NCBI RefSeq assembly: GCF_004210375.1
Contig: NC_134834.1
Location: 145,919,009-145,983,008 of the forward strand
Source: Tachypleus tridentatus
Taxonomy: Eukaryota; Arthropoda; Merostomata; Xiphosura; Limulidae
Reading direction: 5' to 3'
DNA: 64,000 nt
The notes under the pieces are model-generated. The model was not told where the DNA came from. It did not search any database and saw only the letters and a list, made by a program, of their open reading frames with translations. A program made the translations under genes and the position numbers. The number at the start of each line of letters is the position of its first letter. The first letter of the stretch is position 1. Positions 56,620 to 64,000 of this stretch are shown piece after piece.

Positions 56620-57400
56620 TATCAGAGGATAGAGTGTCAGTCTTTCAGTGAAGTAATTGAATGGTGTAAATTATCACGAATTCAGTTATTCGATCGATTA
56701 GCCGTGAAACTTTAATAGTGTATTTGTACTGTTACGTATTATAATTTACCCCGGACAAGTCTCCGATTTATTATGTAACGTACGTTAATATTACGATATG
56801 GAATAGCCGGAAATTTCAATTCAGAAATTAATTAAATGTACACACGTACACTTCCTTCTCCTCATGAGAAAGCTAGCTAGATCTATTTTTGGCTGGCCTC
56901 ATGCGATTTATAAGTTAACTTTTTACCGAGGAAGATACTTATGTCCTTATAGTAATACTAACATCCGAAGTTAATTCTCTTAAGTTGAATGATTTAAATT
57001 GTTCTTAATATATAAACGTGTCTAGTCAGATATCTGTAGGTTTCCGATTAATAAGCGTTTATCACAATTATAGTTTCCGAGATTTATAGTATACTGATTA
57101 TAGCAGATACACAATATTATTAAACCGTCTCTTCGCGTTAGTTTATAAACTTCAGGCAAGATTCTCGAACGTTCAGATGGCTCAACAGTACTGGCATTTT
57201 TGCGCGCGCACGCGCACACACACACAAGATTGATTATTACGCTCGTGAATTTTCTACAAACTTAGAAAAGAGAAGTAACTTTCGTAATACATATTTAACA
57301 ATATGTTACATAAATTTCAAAATATATATTTTACTAAAATAAATACATATTAATAAATCTGTTACAGTACTTTAGTTGTAGTACTATTGCTAGCAAGCTA
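56620..57400 (+). repeat. Possible 5' LTR of a decayed Ty3/gypsy-like element
   Basis: The part near 56,650 (TTCAGTGAAG ... TTCAGTTATTCGATCGATTA) aligns with 61,240-61,300. The part from about 56,765 to 57,400 (CCGATTTATTATGTAACGTA; TTTAACAATATGTTACATAA) aligns with 58,745-59,110. Identity is moderate and exact ends are not defined. Confidence 0.5.
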
Positions 57401-57539
57401 TTTCTGGTGAAACATCATTTGAAAACTTAGGTTTACAACTGTACGTATAAAACGACAGTAGCTTGAAATTTAAGGAAGAAATATTGTGATTTATCTTTTA
57501 AATGGACTTCACTTGGTTTTTCATTCTATCGTTTGAGAA

Positions 57540-60500
57540 AACCAGCCTAATGTAAACACAAGATTATAACCAAGGGGCAACCAGACATCAGTAAACAAAT
57601 TTGTTGGAGCAAAGTGCAGATGATAATACTTCATTGCTCCAATAAGATAATAAGTTTATTATTTATAGAAATCAATCCACAGGTTTACTGATGAGAAGTC
57701 TTTGCAATATGTTGATCGATATTGGTTATACAGCTGATTTAATAATGAAAAGTGGGAAATTAATTCCAGAAATAAAGAAAGAATAAGTGAAGCAAACATC
57801 AAGTAGATATAAAGTGCCAGCAAGAAGAGAGTTATAACTCAACCCTTACTACATGAAACGTTTCTATATCTCATGACGTGTTGGTAATTAGTATCGAGGA
57901 AGAATGCATATTAGAAACTGACTTCATGTGGAAATATTGATGCAAGGTGACAATAGCTTCGAACAGCTACATAGTCTATGACTAGAAAATTCTCATGACA
58001 ATAGAGAGAGAAGTCATTGTTCCACCACAAAGTGAAATACTCATGCCACGACTTGTTAAATATAAATTTACAGATAGTCGCTAGACTATAATAGAACTGA
58101 ATACTTCATTGTTCCTGATGGGTGGAACTCTCGTGTATCTGAAGAATAAAGATGCCATTTTTAGGGCCATAACATTCGAATCAAATATGGATAGAATATT
58201 GCAGGTAGTACTTTAATACACTAAACGTATCAGAAATAGTCACATTTGAAGAAAGATGTAGGAGGTATTGACATAAAATCCTCATGTAAATGCAAATTAC
58301 TACCTCATTTACAACTGGAACTATAGAAGTCACACAACTGATCAATGCCAGACATAACATGACTTTTTCATGGAATATTAAAACTCTTTCTGCACTGGAT
58401 CTAATGAATTAGGATGAACAAATAAAATATAAAACGTACTGAAAATCCAGCCCCAATAAGCAAGGTAGCCAAATGGCTTTCATTTGCAAAACATACTAAG
58501 GTCTTCAAAGAGTAAAAGCCATGAATGAACAAGAAGTGATAGAACTGAGTAATATTTCATGGGTATCACCTATTGTACTTATGAAGAAAGGTAGGCCAAC
58601 GTTTCAAAAGGGCTACCATAAAGAGAAAGAAGTGACATAGAAGAATTACTATCCAATATCAAATGTTCACTCTGCTTTGCATGATCAATTTGGTTCAAAA
58701 TGGCATTCAACATTGAATCTTCTTTCATATTATATTTTTTCTCAGATGACTTTCCAATTTATTACGATACATATGTTAACATATTACAATTGCAGAAAGC
58801 TGCAAATTTTAATTTAGAAGTTAACTGAATGTCAACATATATTAAACTTATTATAGCATACTAACAATATTATGAAACTGTCTTCTTGCATTACATTGGT
58901 TACCTTTTATAAGCTTAAGAGAAGATTTTCCAGAAATTTTAGCTAAAGCAACAATACTATTGATTCATAGACTTGTGTATCTTCTACAAATCTATAGGAA
59001 AGGCAGGACTTTCACAATATACATTTAACAATATAAGTTGCATGCATTTCAAAATATATATATTAAACAAACATAGATATTAAAATAAATATATGACATT
59101 ACATCCATTACAACCTTAAGACTGCAAGCATAAGTCAACCAAATGAGCAGAAAAAAAAAGTCTTTACTGCAGGAAATGGATTATGGCAATTTTTGCTATT
59201 ACTTGGATTATGTAATGCATCTGTTACATTTCAAAGTTTAATGGAATGTACTCTATCTGAATTATCCTGGAACATCATTATGAACAAGTTAAAGAAAAAG
59301 AACTTTTAAGTTGAATCGTAAGAGGTGCAAATTTTCCATTAACAGATGGGCTTCCTGGGAGATATACTCAGCAGATAGAATGCATCCAAGGAACCACCAT
59401 GATCCAGAATTAGCTAATGCCAAAAAACCTGAATGAGGTATATATCATTCATCTTCTACATTAGTTGAAAAACCAAATAAACTGAACTGCTTATTACAAA
59501 CAAGCATTCAACATACTGAAGAAAGAATTGACCACTACTCCTGAATTAGCATAATGAACTCTTGAAGATACAGATATTAATGATTTTTCAGCAGAAGCAC
59601 TGTTATAAGAAGTACAACACATTAAAGAATTTGTGATTATTTGCTACAGCAAGGCAATGACTGCTGCTGATAGGATACAATGTAAATTCCAAAAACGTTA
59701 CTGGGCATTGTTAAAACCTTAAATGATTTCCATTATTATCTGTGTGGATAAAAGTTTACAAGTATTGAAGGTCAGAAAGCCATATAGCTAGATGGTTCCA
59801 AAATCCCAGGAGTTCAACTTTAGCACTATACATCACCCTGCATGGATGTATGAAAATTCCAAAATATTACTTCAAGAACCAAATTTTAATGAAAAATGGA
59901 AACTGTGAAAAGGAAGCACAAGATATTAATGATTACCAACCTAAAGTATAATTGAATATAAAACTGATAATAATATCTGAATACTGTTACGTGTTTAGCC
60001 CTCTGCTGCAGAATAACTCTAGGAAAGAATACATTATGTTTGGGATGAACTGTTTCATAAAGTGGAAGAAAAAAGCATATACTGTTCATAATAATGAAGC
60101 AGAAGTCATGAAAAAAACTTGTTAATGAACTTGTTTCAAGATTTGGTATGCCCTTGAAAGTTCACTTAGATCAGGGATGGAACTTTGAATTAGACTTGTT
60201 TATGGAACTGTGTAACATCATTGGGATAAAAAAAAGGCCATGACATCTGTGTTTCATTTATCATCTGATGGCACAGTAGAGAGACAAATGTACATGTGGA
60301 TGAAAATAAGAAAATGTGGGATCTTGATCTTTCACTATTAGTGATAAGTTATCATAGAACAGTAAATTAAGCTGAGGCAACAATCCGTCATCACTGATAT
60401 TTAGAAAAGTGCCATTGGAACTTAAGTACTCTCATCCAGAGAACAGCCTCTCAAACGTGTTACACATAATATGTAGAGTGCTTAAGAAAACTATTAATGT

Positions 60501-60990
60501 TATCCATGATTTTAACCATGAAAAACTTAAATCAGCTGGTAATAAAATGGAAAATTGCTATGATATTAACCCTTATAAGACTGAATTCCACTGAGATGAT
60601 ATGGTCTGATTGTACAATCTCCACTGTAAGAAATGACAAACTCTAAAGTTAAGCAGGTGCTTCTATGGGCCACACGTTGTAATGAAGAGAATTATGTAGC
60701 TTACATTGTCAATAAAAAATAGGCAATCCAAGATAAAGGTAATCCATGGTGAACGTCTCTTAAAGTACACTGGTTAGAGACTGGCCAGCTGAGCAACCTA
60801 AAAAGGAATTTGTCAGTGGAAACTGAATCTGCTAAGGAGTCCAGGGTTACTGCCAAGACCATTTTTAGAAGATTAATGAGAATAGAGCTGCCAATGGTTT
60901 AACTTTACAATCTATCTGGGAAGAACTCCTCCAGTAGAGGACTGCTAATGATGACAAGAGACCATCCAATCTGTATGCCATAGCCCTGAA
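57540..60990 (+). pseudogene. Ty3/gypsy-like pol, heavily decayed
   Basis: Readable in order with many stops: a protease-like start (MLIDIGYTADLIMKS, where DTG reads DIG; about 57,700), VIVPPQSEILMPRLVKY (about 58,010), the RT start (QEVIELS, SWVSPIVLMKK; about 58,530), SNVHSALH and KWHSTLNLLS (about 58,650), an interrupting LTR-like block, then VFTAGNGLWQFLLLLGLCNA (about 59,160) and FQSLMEC, AFNI-type RNase H start (about 59,500), and the integrase part MNLFQDLVCPLKVHLDQGWN (about 60,125), NIIGIKK, ending with KIKVIHGERL and VRDWPAEQPKKE (about 60,750). The YxDD box is not seen. No gag is recognised. Confidence 0.75.
58745..59125 (+). repeat. LTR-like segment interrupting the reverse transcriptase
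   Basis: It lies between two consecutive RT blocks (LNLLS at about 58,715 and VFTAGNGLWQF at about 59,160) and resembles 56,765-57,370, for example ACAATATACATTTAACAATA against TAATACATATTTAACAATA. This suggests a second LTR insertion or recombination product inside the element. Confidence 0.55.
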
Positions 60991-61009
60991 AAGGTAAAAT
61001 TAAGACAAA

Positions 61010-63520
61010 GATTGGGTGAATGAACAGTTTAGTATGCTGTTTTATCATAATATTAAAATTCTTTAGGTACTTCATAATCCAGAAGGGGAAACAATGCTGT
61101 TAGCTATATTTTTAGTTATTAGCTATAAGGCATACAAAGTTAAGATCTACTAAATTCAACCAAGGTCTATATAATAATAAATATATATAAACAGTTAGTA
61201 GTGAGTTGTTCTGTTTTCAGTTGGTAATGTGCCAATCATTCAGTGAAGAAAACAAACTGAACTTAGTTATCACATATGTTCAGTTACTCGATCAAATATA
61301 CAAGTAGTTTATCTGTACATTAGTCATAGTACCATTAGTGTGATATTTTCATTAAAACAAATAAAACTGGGTACAATCCCATAAGTTAGGGAGCAAATAC
61401 AGTACTTTGTTATCATTATCTGGACTGAACTTGGCCTTATTTTTACCAAATAATTTGAAAAAACTAGCCCATTAAAAAAACAATATTAGAACAGATCAAC
61501 AGAAGGGTATTGACAAGAATTTGCAGTTATAACAGACTGACAGAAATTATTAACAGAGTGAGTTAAGTATTGACAAAATTTAACAATTTAAATGGTTTAG
61601 TTGCAGGGGTTAACAACTTGCACAGTTTGATGGCCAAGTATTGGCAATAATTAACAATTTAAATAGTTTGATAAACAAGTATTGATGACATAAAGAGACT
61701 TATGGTAATTTAAACAGGTAGAAGAATGTTTTTAAAAAACAAAATAATAGGAATGGGCTCACTAAAAAATGAGGAAACAATGAAGGAATGGGTATGGTGT
61801 AATAATATTTACTCTGTACAACCTCACAGGAAGTGCATCCAACTGCCAGCCCATGCCTACTTCAGTTATTCCTTCTATCCTATACATAATTAGCCAGGTG
61901 GACTAAACTTACCAAGCATACTTATGCTTATTATACAGTGACTAAAGGTTTCTGTACTGCCTCCAATACATGTACTGTAAACCCTGTTTATACATAAGAA
62001 TAATTAGATATTTGTGAGGACCCATAACTTGTTTTTTCTTCTTTATAACATGTCTCTTTTGCAATTGCATGAGAAGGCAACAGAATTTCGAACATTAGAT
62101 ATATAGAAAGATAAAATACATAAGTAAAAAATCCTAAGAGGTGTCCAGGAACATTTTCAGTATGATTTATCAGCTATAATAAATAAATATTCTGAAACCT
62201 GTTTAATTTTGAGTCAACTTCAAAGGAGACCCAGTTCAATCTGCACTTTGATCAACATGCATTACTGGGTTATACCAGTTTTGAAGAATTCCACTCATGA
62301 TCAGTAACTCTGAACACAAGTTAACAACAGAAAGAGATAAGTCTGTCATACTGAAAAGTATCAAACTTTTCAAATATTGCTTACTAGTTATCACTGCAAG
62401 TTAGTATATTCCACATAAAGTTAAACTAGTTAAGATACTTTAATTTAAAATATTCTTTGCAAAAAACTCCAATGAAAACAAATATGAAAGGTCAAGAACT
62501 TTAATTTCCATCACAAGTTATACTTCATAACAACACTGTTGATAAATATTTTATTACTATTATACCAGACTTTTAATTATAGCTTTTCAATAAGTCACAC
62601 AAGAATTTCTGCTAAAACAAATGAACACAACTCATTAGAAGAGAAATACAGAGAAGAGTTTTAAATTGGTACTTGGCTAAATTAAAATAAACCCAAACTA
62701 ACATTCCATAAAAAGCATGACAAAAATGAATTTGTTTACCTTATTGTTATACAACCATATAAGCCACTAAAAACGTTTAAAATGAGTGAAAATCAATTCA
62801 ATGTTTTGATAAGGCATTAATATGGAAAATTAAATTTCCTTTAGAAAACCAACATGGTTATTGTTGGTTTGTCTTCCATATTAATGCAGCAATGTTATAA
62901 AGCTTATAATCTTCAAGTTTACTGCTCTTCAAGGTAAAACTGGTAGTATGAGACCAATTCAGGTAGTACATTTGTTTATTATTTCATTTAGTGAAGTTCA
63001 TTGGCAATAAAATGATTCAAATTATCAGTTTAAAGAGACTATAATAATAACACATATTTAAAAACAGCATTAAATTCTCTTCCAGATTTTCAGAAAATAC
63101 ATAACAAATGGAATAGAAAAGCTGCCAATAAAGATCAAGAGATTTTGATAAATTTTAAATTCAAAATAAATATGGATGTTGGAATGGCTCAATCTATTAA
63201 ACACTAATAACGTATAACATTTCACAAAGACTAATAATTTAGAGTAGGATTCTGAACATCTGCAGAAAAACTCTCACACTTTTTCCAAGATATCTTATAT
63301 ACCACAGGAGCTTAATTTTAAGTATCAGAACTTGTTTCTTTCAGAATCATTCCTTTCTTAGCAAGTTTGGCTTTCTAGAAGAAAAAAAAAATGACAAATT
63401 TTTAATTTCTTAATAACATTTTTTTGTTGTTGAAATGTTCATACTTCACAAAATTCAAACACAGGTAGTACATGAATTTTCATATAATAAAAATGTTTTT
63501 GCATTGAACATCAATATTTT
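61010..63520. other. No gene seen; small repeats
   Basis: At about 61,235-61,310 a piece resembles the putative 5' LTR and may be the 3' LTR. At 61,570-61,690 AAGTATTGACAAAATTTAAC-type phrases repeat two to three times. The rest is AT-rich without coding signature. Confidence 0.4.
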
Positions 63521-63526
63521 ATAACT

Positions 63527-64000
63527 TAATCAGTTAAGATACAAAGTACATGAGCTACATAGTGAATTTGACAAATTACAGTATTTCAGTAAAGGTACAA
63601 AATATGCAAACCACCTAGAAAACTTGACAAATCATAATGTTGATTAATTAAGATACATAATAAATAAGAAACCTAATAAATGTAACAAATCCTAATGTTG
63701 ATCATTTAAAATGCAAAATAAATAATTCACATTGTGAATTTCACAAATAGTATTGATCAAGTAACATACAAAATGCACAAGCCAGCTTAGTGAGTTTCAG
63801 AAGTTCCACTCTTGATCAATTTAAATAGAAGATACAGAAGCTAGCTAATGAGCATGAGAAACTTACAGAATTGATCGATTAATGCAGAAAGTAGATAACA
63901 TTTCAAAATAAGGCATGTAGTTAACTTGTTGAATTCTATGGTATTCATCAATCAAGACAGAGAATGTAGATCTTTTAAAGATGTTACCCAGTGAACTTGA
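63527..64000. repeat. ~58-bp tandem array, at least 8 degenerate copies, open at window edge
   Basis: Units start with a T-CAxTTAAGATACAAAAT-like phrase and end with GACAAATC.TAATGTTGA-like sequence: about 63,530, 63,585, 63,643, 63,700, 63,756, 63,815, 63,874 and 63,938. Each boundary carries TTGATCA or a variant. Divergence is high, so the array is old or under little homogenisation. Confidence 0.75.

Noticed and set aside
57198..57228. CpG-type regulatory island
   Set aside because: The GC-rich patch is a short GCGC/CACA simple repeat of about 30 bp, too small and repetitive to call.

Overview
The window is eukaryotic nuclear DNA. It is strongly AT-rich, its exons are short and flanked by consensus splice sites, it has no operon-like gene packing, and decayed transposable elements of many classes are nested in each other. 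Abundant tRNA-headed SINEs with a shared central domain and a gustatory-receptor-like exon point to an arthropod. The SINE sequence reminds me of chelicerate genomes, horseshoe crabs in particular, but that is from memory and unverified.

Host genes are few. At 1.1-4.2 kb there is a small putative membrane-protein locus: a TATA box, a signal-peptide exon, and two alternative 3' terminal exons that lie in a tandem segmental duplication. Both exons accept the same splice phase. The second ends in an 11-copy minisatellite grown out of its own last codons. At 20.7-21.7 kb there are two exon-like pieces of a gustatory-receptor-like (7tm_7) gene, probably partial. Most other long stretches (4.2-6.2, 7.3-8.9, 11-14, 17.6-19.2, 21.7-23.7, 26.4-27.6, 34.4-36.5, 43.7-45.9, 61-63.5 kb) show no gene I can support.

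Mobile DNA makes up most of what can be recognised. It includes a nearly full-length, frameshifted Jockey-like LINE (27.6-33.0 kb, minus strand) with a 354-bp tandem duplication in its gag region; further Jockey-like and CR1-like fragments; about ten copies of SINE family A and six or seven of SINE family B, three of them with target-site duplications I can read; a ZMYM1-like hAT transposase pseudogene (36.7-39.9 kb) cut by a Tc1-type inverted-repeat segment; a Tc1/mariner transposase pseudogene (50.5-51.3 kb); two other hAT remnants, one with both ends and an 8-bp target duplication; a symmetrical inverted pair of Penelope-like 3' ends (52.1-52.7 kb); and a decayed Ty3/gypsy-like pol with nested LTR-like segments (56.6-61.3 kb).

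The most unusual object is a 2.3-kb element at 47,470-49,761. It has long inverted repeats beginning AGGTGAATTTT, TTAA/TGAA at its borders, and two convergent intron-containing gene remnants inside: a THAP zinc-finger gene on the plus strand and a P2RX7_C-like cysteine-rich gene on the minus strand. It has no transposase.

Tandem arrays are also prominent: about 2.7 kb of a roughly 90-bp unit (23.7-26.4 kb), a 44-bp array (3.6-4.05 kb), a strict 36-bp array (45.9-46.5 kb), three 64-bp copies (34.2-34.4 kb), and a roughly 58-bp array running off the right edge.
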